Source of the DNA: Candidatus Aenigmatarchaeota archaeon
GTDB lineage: Archaea; Aenigmatarchaeota; Aenigmatarchaeia; QMZS01
Assembly (NCBI GenBank): GCA_016932615.1
Contig: JAFGCN010000009.1
Span: 124,001-188,000 of the forward strand
Reading direction: 5' to 3'
Length of the DNA: 64,000 nt
How positions within the stretch are numbered: position 1 is the stretch's first letter; every line of letters starts with the position of its first letter. Position numbers and translations under genes: made by a program. Positions 42,659-51,618 of this stretch are shown in pieces. Under the pieces are notes generated by a model. That model was not told the DNA's origin and searched no databases. It saw only the letters and a list, made by a program, of their open reading frames with translations.

Positions 42659-45600
42659 CTATTTCCGGGATATCTTTTTTATCTCTTCATCCAGCGTTTT
42701 TCTGCGGTAAATTTTTTTGCAGGCGATTACAAGAGCGATGACAAGCAGCATCAGGAAAATTAACCAGGGCAACTCCATATTTTCCGAGCAGTTTATTTCG
42801 ATTTTTTCCTCTGAGGCAAGTATTGTCTTAAAGCCGGACCTGTAGAATGCGTAAAGAGTGTAGTTTCCGGTTTCACACTTGAAGAGAGGTATCTTAAGCT
42901 CTGTTCGGGTTGGAATATTTTCAAGAGCCATAATATCTGCGTAGATGAGCCCTTTTGACTCGCCCGGGCCAACTAATTCAATCTCAAGGTAGCCGTGCGT
43001 ATCCTGCGGGACAACTATCATGTTTCCGGAAATATCTTCCCTGCATTGGTAGCTTTTCCGGTCAAGATTGATTATTATCTTTGGAGGCCTTTCCCAGGTG
43101 GTGAGGTTTACGGTTACGTTCTCGCCTGCTTTGATGAGTGGTATCTGGACGGTTATCTCCCCGTTTCTGAAGGTATAGTTATAGTTACAAGCTATCACAT
43201 CATCGGCATAGCTGATAAAGGTCACATTTTCGTAATCAAGCTTTGCAAAGTTTTCGAGCGTGATAAGTGTGTTGAACTTTATGCTTCCGTTTGTTATGCT
43301 TATCATCTCTGAGTCTCTTTTCACTTCGAGCACCGGGGCAGTTACTGCCTCCACGAAGTAGGTCTGCGTTTCGTTTTTTCCAATTTCGACAAGGAAGTCT
43401 ATGCGCCCTTTTTCGTAGAGGTGGGCGATTTCATGAGTGCTCTGGCCTTCCGAGAGCTTTATGTGAGAGCTAAGTATTTCCGGAAGCACTTTTGTGGAGT
43501 ATCCCTGCTTTACGCTTCTCTCGTTTGGGTTTTTGACTTCAATTGACTTGAGCCACTTTACCGGAACCCCCACCTGGACTCCAAACTTCTCCCAGGAACT
43601 TTCCTTTACTATCAGGTTTTTAAGTGTCCAGTGCTCGCGGCGCACGGTTGTTTGGACGTCTTCAAAGAAATAGCTGTCTTCGTAATAGTTGTAGCCATAT
43701 GCCCGGGTTATGAGCGTGCTGGTTCCAAGAGGAAGTTCAGCAAAGTAGGTTATTGTGACCTTGTCGTCATGCTGCAGCGTGAATGTTTCTGTCGGAGGGG
43801 AAACAATTTCCGCAATGTACTCCCTGTAGCTTTGGTTTTCAATTCTTTTTATCCCTCCCTCACGTAGGCTTGCGTTCAGAAGGTAAAATATGTTGTTTCT
43901 TTCAAGGACAATCTTTATTTTTCTCGTGTCCAGCTCGGAATTTTCCGGGGAGTAAATGAAAAAGACCGGGCTTCTTAGGCCTTTGCTTCCGGTGTCAACT
44001 ACTTTGTACGTTACATTGTTGAAAAGAAGAGATTCAGTGATGAACAAGTCCTGGGCGTCGAGCCGCATTATCTCTAGAATGGGTTTTAAGGGCATACCTG
44101 TCCCACCGCCTCCGCCTCCTGAAGAGGGCGGCTTTCCTGTACCGGGTACAAGGATTTCCCTAAGGAGTGTCTTTTTGACGGGAGTTCCGCTGAGCGTTTT
44201 TGCTGTGGCTTCTTCCGTGAAGAAGTATGTGGCTGTAGACTCCTGATTTCCTTTTGCAAGCGTATACTGCAAATAGACTACTGAGTTAAGGTCCAGGGAT
44301 AGGTTTTTGACAGTTATTTCGTAATTCCCGGAGTTGATGTTGACGCTTGAGATGTTTAGTTCTGTTATGTTTGAGCCATCCCGTTTGAATGCAGCAAGGT
44401 CTGACAAATCCCACTCGCTGCTATAGGTCGTGTTGAAAATGGCTTCCCCGAGCTTTAGGTTTGCGTGTCCAATGTGCCGTATTTCGTCAGTTACACCCAA
44501 CAAAACGCCGTCATCATTGTTCTGAATGAGGTTAATTCTTTTGTCGATAGCTATGTCCATCTGGTAGAGTGTTGGCATAGCCATGGCCTCTTCCACAATC
44601 CCCCGGTAAATCGAGCTGCCCCACATAACTTTCCAGTCAAAGAAGGCGGAGTAGTATATGTTTTTGCTTATGGACTCGTCGAATGCTCCTCCCGAAGGAA
44701 CATCAGTGTAGTATTCGCTTGTGTACGCCGTGTCGCCAGGGACAAGGTTAGTGCTTGTCGCGCCTTCTGCTGCTGGGGTGTCCGAGCCGATCTCATAAAG
44801 GGACCAGCCGTCAACAATGTAGACTGTTCCGTATGCGATGTTTTTCATAAACCCCCTGACCGTCCAGTTCATTTTTGGCGTTATCTGCACGCCCTGCCTT
44901 ATGTTTGCCCGGGAGTACCTGTTTGAAATGGTCGTTCCGCTAAAGGTCGTTCCCTGGGTATAATTTGTGCTGGTCTGGCTGGAGTCGGTATCCACGCTTA
45001 GAAGGTCTGCCTCGTAGTTATGCCCCCCGCTTATGTTTGCCACTATCGTGATGTTTGCGGACCGGTGCAGGTTTCCAAGCCACGCAGCTTTATCGTTGTA
45101 GCCGTCAAGGTCGCTGTCGGATATCTGCACGGCCCCGTTCGTGGCATTGGCTTCAAAAATGTGCATGGAGTCCGCCTGAAAATAGGTGTTTCTTCTGGCC
45201 TGAAAGGTCAGGGACACGTCGTTCATCGGGTCAGTTGCGTTCAGCATTATGAAGAAGGTAACTGTGTTCTCTCCGGGGCCAAGGTCACTTCCCCCAAGGA
45301 AGTTAGAAATGTTCATTTGCAGGGAGATGTTTTTGCTTGAGTTGAACCAGTAGCTTGTCGTGGCGTTGCTTGCATTAGTGAATACATAAAGTTTCGTCCG
45401 GTCACCCGCTAGGGGAGAAGCTGCAACGGCTGCAAAAGAAGTAGTGTTCTGAAGATTTGTGCCGTTTGTCGAAGAAAGCGTTATGACAATGTTCTGCAGG
45501 ACATCCCGGTTGTTTGCAAGCTCGACTTCAACACTTCCGATATTACTTTCCGAAATGGTTGTTCCGTCATAATTCACGCTTTTTGCCACTTTTTCTATCA

Positions 45601-45688
45601 AGTATGAGGTGGGGTTTGCGTAAACAGTGTTAAGGGCAAGCAGCCCGACAATAAGGATAAAAACGGCTCTTAAAGCGCCATTTGCCAT
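42659..45688 (-). CDS. Large anchored surface protein (1009 aa), paralogue of 28052-31360
   Basis: It has a signal peptide (about 6-24), an Asn/Thr-rich beta ectodomain and a C-terminal membrane helix (LPWLIFLMLLVIALVIAC) with a basic tail. Alignment by eye with the protein at 28052 shows the same order of landmarks: SYLIEKVA, VEVELxNxxDxLQNIxITLS, DSDLDGYNDKAAW, NIRQGV, then VGVPVKWLKSIEVKNPN and APVLEVKRDSE. A GGGGGG linker interrupts the middle. It lies on the opposite strand from its neighbours and diverges from the pilin-like genes at 45746. It could be an alternative surface-layer subunit, perhaps expressed under different conditions. Confidence 0.75.
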   Translation of the reverse strand: MANGALRAVFILIVGLLALNTVYANPTSYLIEKVAKSVNYDGTTISESNIGSVEVELANNRDVLQNIVITLSSTNGTNLQNTTSFAAVAASPLAGDRTKLYVFTNASNATTSYWFNSSKNISLQMNISNFLGGSDLGPGENTVTFFIMLNATDPMNDVSLTFQARRNTYFQADSMHIFEANATNGAVQISDSDLDGYNDKAAWLGNLHRSANITIVANISGGHNYEADLLSVDTDSSQTSTNYTQGTTFSGTTISNRYSRANIRQGVQITPKMNWTVRGFMKNIAYGTVYIVDGWSLYEIGSDTPAAEGATSTNLVPGDTAYTSEYYTDVPSGGAFDESISKNIYYSAFFDWKVMWGSSIYRGIVEEAMAMPTLYQMDIAIDKRINLIQNNDDGVLLGVTDEIRHIGHANLKLGEAIFNTTYSSEWDLSDLAAFKRDGSNITELNISSVNINSGNYEITVKNLSLDLNSVVYLQYTLAKGNQESTATYFFTEEATAKTLSGTPVKKTLLREILVPGTGKPPSSGGGGGGTGMPLKPILEIMRLDAQDLFITESLLFNNVTYKVVDTGSKGLRSPVFFIYSPENSELDTRKIKIVLERNNIFYLLNASLREGGIKRIENQSYREYIAEIVSPPTETFTLQHDDKVTITYFAELPLGTSTLITRAYGYNYYEDSYFFEDVQTTVRREHWTLKNLIVKESSWEKFGVQVGVPVKWLKSIEVKNPNERSVKQGYSTKVLPEILSSHIKLSEGQSTHEIAHLYEKGRIDFLVEIGKNETQTYFVEAVTAPVLEVKRDSEMISITNGSIKFNTLITLENFAKLDYENVTFISYADDVIACNYNYTFRNGEITVQIPLIKAGENVTVNLTTWERPPKIIINLDRKSYQCREDISGNMIVVPQDTHGYLEIELVGPGESKGLIYADIMALENIPTRTELKIPLFKCETGNYTLYAFYRSGFKTILASEEKIEINCSENMELPWLIFLMLLVIALVIACKKIYRRKTLDEEIKKISRK

Positions 45689-45745
45689 AATACATTTAAG
45701 TTTTTGATTAATCTATATCCGCGCATATATGCTCTCTAAGCGGTT
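45689..45745. promoter_or_regulatory. Divergent promoter region
   Basis: The minus-strand gene has AGATTAA/GATATAG about 25 nt before its ATG. The plus-strand gene has CATATATG (45723-45730) about 19 nt before its ATG. Both lack Shine-Dalgarno sequences. Confidence 0.5.
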
Positions 45746-46843
45746 ATGTACTTTGTAAGGTTATTTATGGGCTCTATGAAGGGCGGCATGCTTGAATGGG
45801 TGATTGGCCCTCCTCTTCTGGTGTTTATAGGCATATTTATCCTCTCGATGATAGGCGCGGCGTATGTACGCACTCTGGCGGCGGGACCTCCAATAGAAGT
45901 ACAGACTTATGCAGAGTACAGGTGGATGAATATTTTACCCTCTTCTGCCCTTTCCGTGCTTACCGCTAATGAGTATTCCCAGGAGGCGCTTGAGGCGCTT
46001 GCTCTTTGCAAGGAGGTAACCACGCCGCTGATACTTCCCAGAGCGCGATTTATCGAATATTTTTCGGGAAATGATGAAATAAACGCCGCTTCTTTGGGGG
46101 CGCTGGACAGGCAGCTTCAGGTTTTGGAGAGCTCTTATAACCGCGGCTCTGAGGTTAAGCGGGAATTCAAAATGATAAAGGATTCTCAGGGGCTTGTTTT
46201 GGTTTATGGCCTTGACCGGATGCTTTCTGACGCTGAATCGGGATATGGGTCGCTTGTGACAGTTTATCCGGAGGACTACCCCTACAAGTGCTCTCAGATG
46301 GGCCTTCCGGTTTTCTCGAACGAGGAGGAAAACGCAAGGGTTTCCGTGGTTGTCTGCTGCCTGGATATAAGGGGCTGCTCAGATTATTTTGCAACTCCCG
46401 GAAGGGACGAGTGCAGCCCAAAAGACCCCTGCGGCGTTGGCCCCTGCAGAATCATCCAGCCGGTTGGAGAGGAGAGAGCGTGCGTCTTCAATGCCCCGCC
46501 CAAGGTGACCTTTGCCATGCGGATTTTGGGAGATACCGCATGGAGGGAAGGGGAGAAATTTTCGCTTGAGTTTGCAAAAGGCACGGAGAAAACAGTTGAG
46601 TTTCAGGCAACAGCGCTTGAAGACTCATCCGTGAAATTTATCACTCTTGATTATGGGGATAGTGTTCCGGAATCCAGGACAGGAAACACTCCTCCGGCTG
46701 CAGGAACTCCCATAAGCCCGGAAACTTATAGCTTTTCGCACACCTACCAGAACCCCGGCACTTACACGGCAAAACTCAGGATTGAGGATGACGGCGGGAA
46801 TGTAGTGGTTCGCGATATGGAGCTTGAGATTGATTCAATATGA
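45746..46843 (+). CDS. Pilin-like anchored protein with C-terminal PKD domain
   Basis: This 365-aa protein has a short N-terminus ending MKGGMLEW, then one hydrophobic helix (VIGPPLLVFIGIFILSMIGAA, about 19-39), the arrangement of an archaeal class III (type IV pilin) signal. The ectodomain contains several Cys (SPKDPCGVGPC). A final PKD-type domain (about 270-365) is recognised by FITLDYGD, YSFSHTYQNPGTYTAKLRI and DDGG. The next gene begins at or just after its stop. A minor pilin, or an anchored component of a pilus-like structure, is the likely role. Signal-peptidase processing is inferred, not shown. Confidence 0.68.
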   Translation: MYFVRLFMGSMKGGMLEWVIGPPLLVFIGIFILSMIGAAYVRTLAAGPPIEVQTYAEYRWMNILPSSALSVLTANEYSQEALEALALCKEVTTPLILPRARFIEYFSGNDEINAASLGALDRQLQVLESSYNRGSEVKREFKMIKDSQGLVLVYGLDRMLSDAESGYGSLVTVYPEDYPYKCSQMGLPVFSNEEENARVSVVVCCLDIRGCSDYFATPGRDECSPKDPCGVGPCRIIQPVGEERACVFNAPPKVTFAMRILGDTAWREGEKFSLEFAKGTEKTVEFQATALEDSSVKFITLDYGDSVPESRTGNTPPAAGTPISPETYSFSHTYQNPGTYTAKLRIEDDGGNVVVRDMELEIDSI

Positions 46844-46926
46844 GGGAGAGTGCTGTTTTTGGAAAATCTGGGGCCAGTTGGGCGGACAGAACCGGGAGTG
46901 GGTGGTTTTCTGGAAAGGGATGCCGC

Positions 46927-48582
46927 ATGAAAGGGGTTGCGGTTTCAGCCCAGCTTATGCTTATCCTGACGCTGGTCTTCCTGGGAACCATGATTCTTCT
47001 TGGAACCAGCACCAGCTCTACTCCAGTTTACTACAAAAATCTTGCAGAGAGCAAGTTTGCTGACCTTCTCATGAAGTATGAGCTCATAAAATCAAACATC
47101 AGGGATTCCCTTGAGGGAGAGTCGAGCCGGATGTTTTCTGCAATGGGCGATTATCCAATAGAGTGGTCCACAGTTGAAAGCGCTGCGCCTAGTGATGACG
47201 AGTGGTCCATCCTCTATAAGGAGAAGCTTTCAAGTGCCGCTCAGGGCTACCTTAACTCAGCGTCAAACTCGGACTTCGAGTGGATAGAAATTTCGGAGAA
47301 GGAAAGCACAGTTACCTATGACTCTTCTGGCCCCAAGGTCGAATGGCACTATAAGTACAACATTAATATTCAGAACGTGATTCCGGATGAGGATATAGCC
47401 AACAAGATAAACTCCGAGGAGGAGGTTTCAATAACCTATGATGATTTTCTGAATCTTGATGGCGCGTGGCACTGCGCAAAGGATTACTTTGCCAAATCTG
47501 CCTCCAGCGAAGGGGCTTTTTACTTTACTGAAATGTCCGACTACTTTTTAAACCAGGGCCTCGGGCAAAAGCTTAACCAGATAAAGCCGGATTCCTGCAG
47601 CGGCTTTAAGACCACCATGTCTGTTTTTAATGGAATTTCCTGCCCCGGTGGAACCTGCAGGCAGAGCCAAATGAAGCCCGTAGGGATAATCCTTCTAATA
47701 GAGCCATCCGGAAGCGGCAGGGGCGCTGTTTCGTTTATTCACAGGTATTCCAATTTCGCGGCGGGAAGCCCAAGCGCTTCCGGCGCTACAGGGCAGCCGT
47801 GCTCTCTTGGCTCCGAGTGCGGTACCCTGGACTGCGTGGGAGAGGTTTGCGGCAAGTGTCTGGAGGCATTTGAAAATTCGCTTTGCTCTCCTTCGGGCAC
47901 TGGCCACCCCCCGGCAACTCACCGTTGCTACCGTGTTCTTTCCGGCTCGGGCAGCTATGAATACCGCTGCCTTCAGAACAAAGCATCCATTGGGCTTACG
48001 GACGGAACAAGGTGGTTTTTGAGCGGGCAGTCAATAAAGGTGAACTGCGCCCTGGAGGACGGGAGGTTTGAGGTCGGCGTCAGCGGCGCAACGTCAGACA
48101 CAATTTCCGTTTCAAAAGTTTTGTTCAATGGAGTTGAGGTTAGCAGCGGAACGCAGAAAATAGAGCTTTGCGACACGGACGAAGTGCCTCCCGTGAACGG
48201 CCGGATTGAGGTTTACCTGGAGGAGGGAGGAGATGCCTACCGCGCTTTTGAGACGGGCGTGAGGTTTGCATTAAGTGAATGCGAAGATGAGGTTTCAAGC
48301 AAGCTTGGGGAGTATGTGTACAGCTTTGGCGAATCGGACTATGAAGAACTTCGCCGTGGAATAGAAACGGCGGTGCGGGATGTTGCAAGGGGGGCTTCCT
48401 GCGAGGGATACAGGGTTTATGTGTCTGAAGTTATGTTTTCCTGCGGCTCTGATATAAGCGCCTGCTCCGGGACCACCACCTGGGACAGGGAGAAATATTC
48501 TCCTGTTACTGTGGAGTTTGAGGATGAAAGCACAGGCAATGTGGCGTTTCGGTCAACTTATATTATCTCATATTCACCTTAG
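46927..48582 (+). CDS. Pilin-like Cys-containing surface protein
   Basis: From the ATG at 46927 the protein (551 aa) starts MKGVAVSAQLMLILTLVFLG. This is a lysine-glycine followed by an uninterrupted hydrophobic helix, fitting prepilin peptidase cleavage after KG. A GGAAAGGGAT lies 7 nt upstream. An in-frame ATG at 46840 overlaps the previous stop as ATGA and would add a 29-residue Ser/Gly/Arg-rich extension; that arrangement favours coupling, so the start is not settled. The large ectodomain has Cys-rich patches around 285-360 (CSLGSECGTLDCVGEVCGKC) and beta-type C-terminal parts. The gene sits between another pilin-like gene and a tiny membrane protein, opposite a secretion ATPase. Confidence 0.68.
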   Translation: MKGVAVSAQLMLILTLVFLGTMILLGTSTSSTPVYYKNLAESKFADLLMKYELIKSNIRDSLEGESSRMFSAMGDYPIEWSTVESAAPSDDEWSILYKEKLSSAAQGYLNSASNSDFEWIEISEKESTVTYDSSGPKVEWHYKYNINIQNVIPDEDIANKINSEEEVSITYDDFLNLDGAWHCAKDYFAKSASSEGAFYFTEMSDYFLNQGLGQKLNQIKPDSCSGFKTTMSVFNGISCPGGTCRQSQMKPVGIILLIEPSGSGRGAVSFIHRYSNFAAGSPSASGATGQPCSLGSECGTLDCVGEVCGKCLEAFENSLCSPSGTGHPPATHRCYRVLSGSGSYEYRCLQNKASIGLTDGTRWFLSGQSIKVNCALEDGRFEVGVSGATSDTISVSKVLFNGVEVSSGTQKIELCDTDEVPPVNGRIEVYLEEGGDAYRAFETGVRFALSECEDEVSSKLGEYVYSFGESDYEELRRGIETAVRDVARGASCEGYRVYVSEVMFSCGSDISACSGTTTWDREKYSPVTVEFEDESTGNVAFRSTYIISYSP

Positions 48583-48585
48583 ATT

Positions 48586-48741
48586 ATGGAAATGTCTGCA
48601 AAGCTTGTGGTCGAAATCGTGCTTTTCCTGATTGTGATTTCAGTAGTCCTGTATGTTTTCATAGATAAGATGATTCTTGGGGGCACGAACTCCATATTCG
48701 GCATTGGCGCGGACTGGCTCAAAAAGGTTTTTAACGTTTAG
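48586..48741 (+). CDS. Tiny pilin-like membrane protein (51 aa)
   Basis: It begins three bases after the previous stop, in an ATTATG context. The sequence MEMSAKLVVEIVLFLIVISVV starts one hydrophobic helix (about 7-27), followed by a DKM..GGTNSIFGIGADWLKKVF tail that looks amphipathic. Size and layout suit a very small pilin-like subunit or a holin-like accessory peptide. It is likely the last gene of the 45746 operon. Confidence 0.55.
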   Translation: MEMSAKLVVEIVLFLIVISVVLYVFIDKMILGGTNSIFGIGADWLKKVFNV

Positions 48742-48804
48742 CTTGCTTAGTGAAATTTATAAGAAGGGCTGTTGGATGTTGGCTGCAGGTGCCTCTACAA
48801 GCAA

Positions 48805-51087
48805 CTATTCAAAGGGGTTTTCAGTAAGGGGATTTACGCCATGCCCTTCAGTTTTTATATACTCCTTGAACCAGGCAAGCCACCTTTGGTAAATCTCCTT
48901 TGTGTCAAGCGTTCCGGTCTCTTTCTTTACATTCTCGCTCATGATGTGAAACATGTTGTTGGAGAGCACTACCGTGTTTGCCTCCATAAGCTCCGGGTTG
49001 TTTGTCTGGATTGCCATATCGGCAACGGTTTTCATCACGTTTGCCCTCAAGGTAATGTTTCCCCAGACAGAATCCCACTCGTTTCTCCACTCCTTTACGT
49101 TTCGGGCGATTGAGTTTATAAGCTCGCTTTCGCCTGCAAGAAGGGTCGGCGTCGGCTCAAGCTCGTCGGTCTTTGCATTGTACTCCATCAGGTTTATGAA
49201 CCCTTTTTCCTTTGCGGGGTCGGACTGCCAGTGCTTTCGGACCTCGGTTATCTCGACAGTCCTCCTGAATGACCTCATCCCGTCAGCGGATTTCAGCGAG
49301 TTGTTGATTACCACCAGGTCAGTTGCCTTAAATGAAGTGGGCGGGACTTTTAGGTCGTTAACGACCCTGTCGAAGAGCCCGAATGCGCTGTCGCCGTGGA
49401 TGGTTCCTGCAACGACGTTAGCCATAGCGCCGATACGCATTGCCTCGTAAAGGGCCAGGGCCTCCTTGCTTCTTACCTCACCGATAATAAGGCAGGAGTC
49501 TCCAAGACGAAGCGATACTCGAAGGGCTTCTTCTGCAGGGAGCTCTGTTTCAACCATAGTAATTACTGACCTTGATTTGAGCCGGGTGACATTGTAGCCA
49601 AGCTCCCTGAATTTGGTGAGGGGAAGCTCAAGCGTGTCCTCGACAGAGATTATCCTTTTGTTTTTCATTATCTGCGTGATGATAGCCGCCAAAAGAGAGG
49701 TTTTTCCGGCGCTTCTGGTTCCACCAACAAGTAGAGTCCTTCCGCCGTCGACAATAAACCATAATAGGCCTGCGGCAAGGGGAGTCATCATCTTCTGCGT
49801 AAGGAAAAGCGGCATTGTCCAGGGCCTTTCACGGTGCCGCCTTAGCGCAAAGCCAAGGCCCCCCGGGGATAGCGACTGCATTATCGCGCAAATCCTTGCC
49901 CGGCCGCCGGGGATGGAAAGCTCAGTGTCGAGAACAGGGTTTGCCTCATCAAGCGGCCGGCCGGAGGAAAGGCGAAGGCGGGTGGCGAGAAGCTCTGCGT
50001 CTTCGGGAGTGAGAACGATGTTTGTCCTGCATTCGCCGAACTTTCCGTGCAGAAGGTAGATTGGAGAAGTGCCTGGCGGGGCGTTTACGTAAACATCCTG
50101 CACGTTGTCGTCAGAAAGTATAAGCTCCAGTATCCCGATTCCTGCAGTGTACCTGACAAGAACCCTTGCAATAATCTTGAGGCGGTCATCTTCCAAAGTC
50201 ATGTTGTCCTGTGACGCGATTTCCCTGAGCATGTCAAGCCCGATGTTGTAGAAGCTTTGCCTTACCTCTTCGGAAGCAAGCTCTTCACGCTCCATTGGGC
50301 GGTGGTTTGCCATGTACCTCCTTGCCTTGTCGAGAAGATTGTATTCGTCCTCCTCAAGCCGGAATTCTATTGGCACGAGCTGGTAAAGGCACCTCACTTC
50401 CCGGGGTATTCTATATATCTCGACTTTTGCGTCAGTTACCTTGTAGCTGTCAATAAGCTCCGACTGGTCGGGAGGCGTTGCCATGTATTTCGTGTAGGTG
50501 AACCTCGGCCTTACTGAAGGTATGAATAGCTGCCGGTAGATAGTCCTCTCGCCTACCTTGTAGCCAGGAAGAAGGTCCTGGGCTTTTCTTATGAGCTTTG
50601 TCTCCTCGAGGAGGTCTCTTAGAGGAATGAGCGCATTATTAAGGTAGTGGGCATAGCAATCTTTGCATATTCCTTTTGTCCTTTCAGAGAGGACTTTCAG
50701 ATGGCGTATTTTTCGTATTAGCTTTACATAAGCGCCTACCGGGTCGGACTTCAGCTTTATCAGCACGAGGTTTCGGAGAAAATCCAGCCGCTCGGAAACG
50801 CACCTGTCGCACTTGGTTGTCACAAGGTTTCCATAAGAAGTAGTCTTGAGGTCGCGGGTCGACCTTTCGATTGCCCTTGCGATTTCGACAAGCATCTGGG
50901 TCTGCTCAAAGTCGTACTCGTATTCCCTGTCCTTTACAAGTATGATTGCATTTGCATCCTTTACTGCCATTAGGTGGTTTATTACGGCGGACATGCATTG
51001 GGGGAAGTCCTCTATGGAAGAGCTGTAGATGCACTTCATGCAGTCGATTTTAAGAATATTGTTTTTGAAAGTGTACTCGCAGGGCAT
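48805..51087 (-). CDS. Type II/IV secretion (VirB11/GspE-type) ATPase
   Basis: This 760-aa motor ATPase has Walker A GGTRSAGKTS (455-464), Walker B CLIIGEVRSKE and the His box GTIHGDS, the hallmarks of ATPases that power archaeal pili, archaella and type II secretion. The N-terminal 250 residues are specific and cysteine-rich: C3, C16, C19, C29, then CDRC and CKDC, probably structural zinc sites. The C-terminal extension after the ATPase core is about 140 residues. Such ATPases normally work with a GspF/TadC-type polytopic platform, but none is visible in the window. It is flanked by pilin-like genes on one side and coiled-coil genes on the other, all on the opposite strand. The promoter region contains AAATTATATC about 15-18 nt before the ATG. 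Confidence 0.88.
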   Translation of the reverse strand: MPCEYTFKNNILKIDCMKCIYSSSIEDFPQCMSAVINHLMAVKDANAIILVKDREYEYDFEQTQMLVEIARAIERSTRDLKTTSYGNLVTTKCDRCVSERLDFLRNLVLIKLKSDPVGAYVKLIRKIRHLKVLSERTKGICKDCYAHYLNNALIPLRDLLEETKLIRKAQDLLPGYKVGERTIYRQLFIPSVRPRFTYTKYMATPPDQSELIDSYKVTDAKVEIYRIPREVRCLYQLVPIEFRLEEDEYNLLDKARRYMANHRPMEREELASEEVRQSFYNIGLDMLREIASQDNMTLEDDRLKIIARVLVRYTAGIGILELILSDDNVQDVYVNAPPGTSPIYLLHGKFGECRTNIVLTPEDAELLATRLRLSSGRPLDEANPVLDTELSIPGGRARICAIMQSLSPGGLGFALRRHRERPWTMPLFLTQKMMTPLAAGLLWFIVDGGRTLLVGGTRSAGKTSLLAAIITQIMKNKRIISVEDTLELPLTKFRELGYNVTRLKSRSVITMVETELPAEEALRVSLRLGDSCLIIGEVRSKEALALYEAMRIGAMANVVAGTIHGDSAFGLFDRVVNDLKVPPTSFKATDLVVINNSLKSADGMRSFRRTVEITEVRKHWQSDPAKEKGFINLMEYNAKTDELEPTPTLLAGESELINSIARNVKEWRNEWDSVWGNITLRANVMKTVADMAIQTNNPELMEANTVVLSNNMFHIMSENVKKETGTLDTKEIYQRWLAWFKEYIKTEGHGVNPLTENPFE

Positions 51088-51187
51088 AACTAGATAGATA
51101 TAATTTATGATTTAGTGAACTTTATGCCTCTGCCCCACTTCAGGGGTTTTCCCGAAGGGCACACTTGTTTTGCATCTGGATAATGGA

Positions 51188-51199
51188 TAATATATAAAT
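51188..51199 (+). promoter_or_regulatory. TATA box of the 51214 operon
   Basis: ATAATATATAAATG is centred about 20 nt before an ATTATG start, the same TATATAA-to-ATG distance as at 28025. Confidence 0.6.
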
Positions 51200-51213
51200 G
51201 GCTAAAACATATT

Positions 51214-51618
51214 ATGGGTGATAATGCTCAGGATGCTTTAGTTCTTCAAGAGCTTGTCCGGCGGGCCAACAGCCACACTCAGCGGCTCAGGACTCTTGAC
51301 GAGCAATTCAGGACATTCAACACGAAATTCGAGACAATCGACCAGCAAAAGCTAAAGACAGAGTCTCTTGTTTCGGAGAGGTTTTCAAAGGTGGAAAAGC
51401 AACTTTCAGAAATCGAGCAAACGCTTGCCGAGTTAAAAAATGACCTCCTTAAAGTCCACGAAAAGGAAAAGCTGTTCGCAAAGAAAACTGAAGTAGAGGA
51501 GCTTTCTGAGCTGATAAATCTTTTGTCCCCGATTAAGCACGAGTTCGTGACATGGAATGAATTCAATCGGGAGATGAAAAAACTTAAAGCTGACGATGCA
51601 CTTACCGTTCGGTCATAA
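51214..51618 (+). CDS. Small coiled-coil protein (134 aa)
   Basis: It is almost entirely heptad-patterned from about residue 8 to 95 (RTLDEQFRTFNTKFETIDQQ and SERFSKVEKQLSEIEQTLAE). A short C-terminal domain follows with VEELSELINLLSPIKHEFVTWNEF. There is no signal or membrane helix, so it is cytoplasmic. It overlaps the next gene by 23 nt and shares its transcript. A loose analogy is the FlaC/D/E-type cytoplasmic adaptor of archaella, but sequence identity to those is not evident. Confidence 0.62.
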   Translation: MGDNAQDALVLQELVRRANSHTQRLRTLDEQFRTFNTKFETIDQQKLKTESLVSERFSKVEKQLSEIEQTLAELKNDLLKVHEKEKLFAKKTEVEELSELINLLSPIKHEFVTWNEFNREMKKLKADDALTVRS

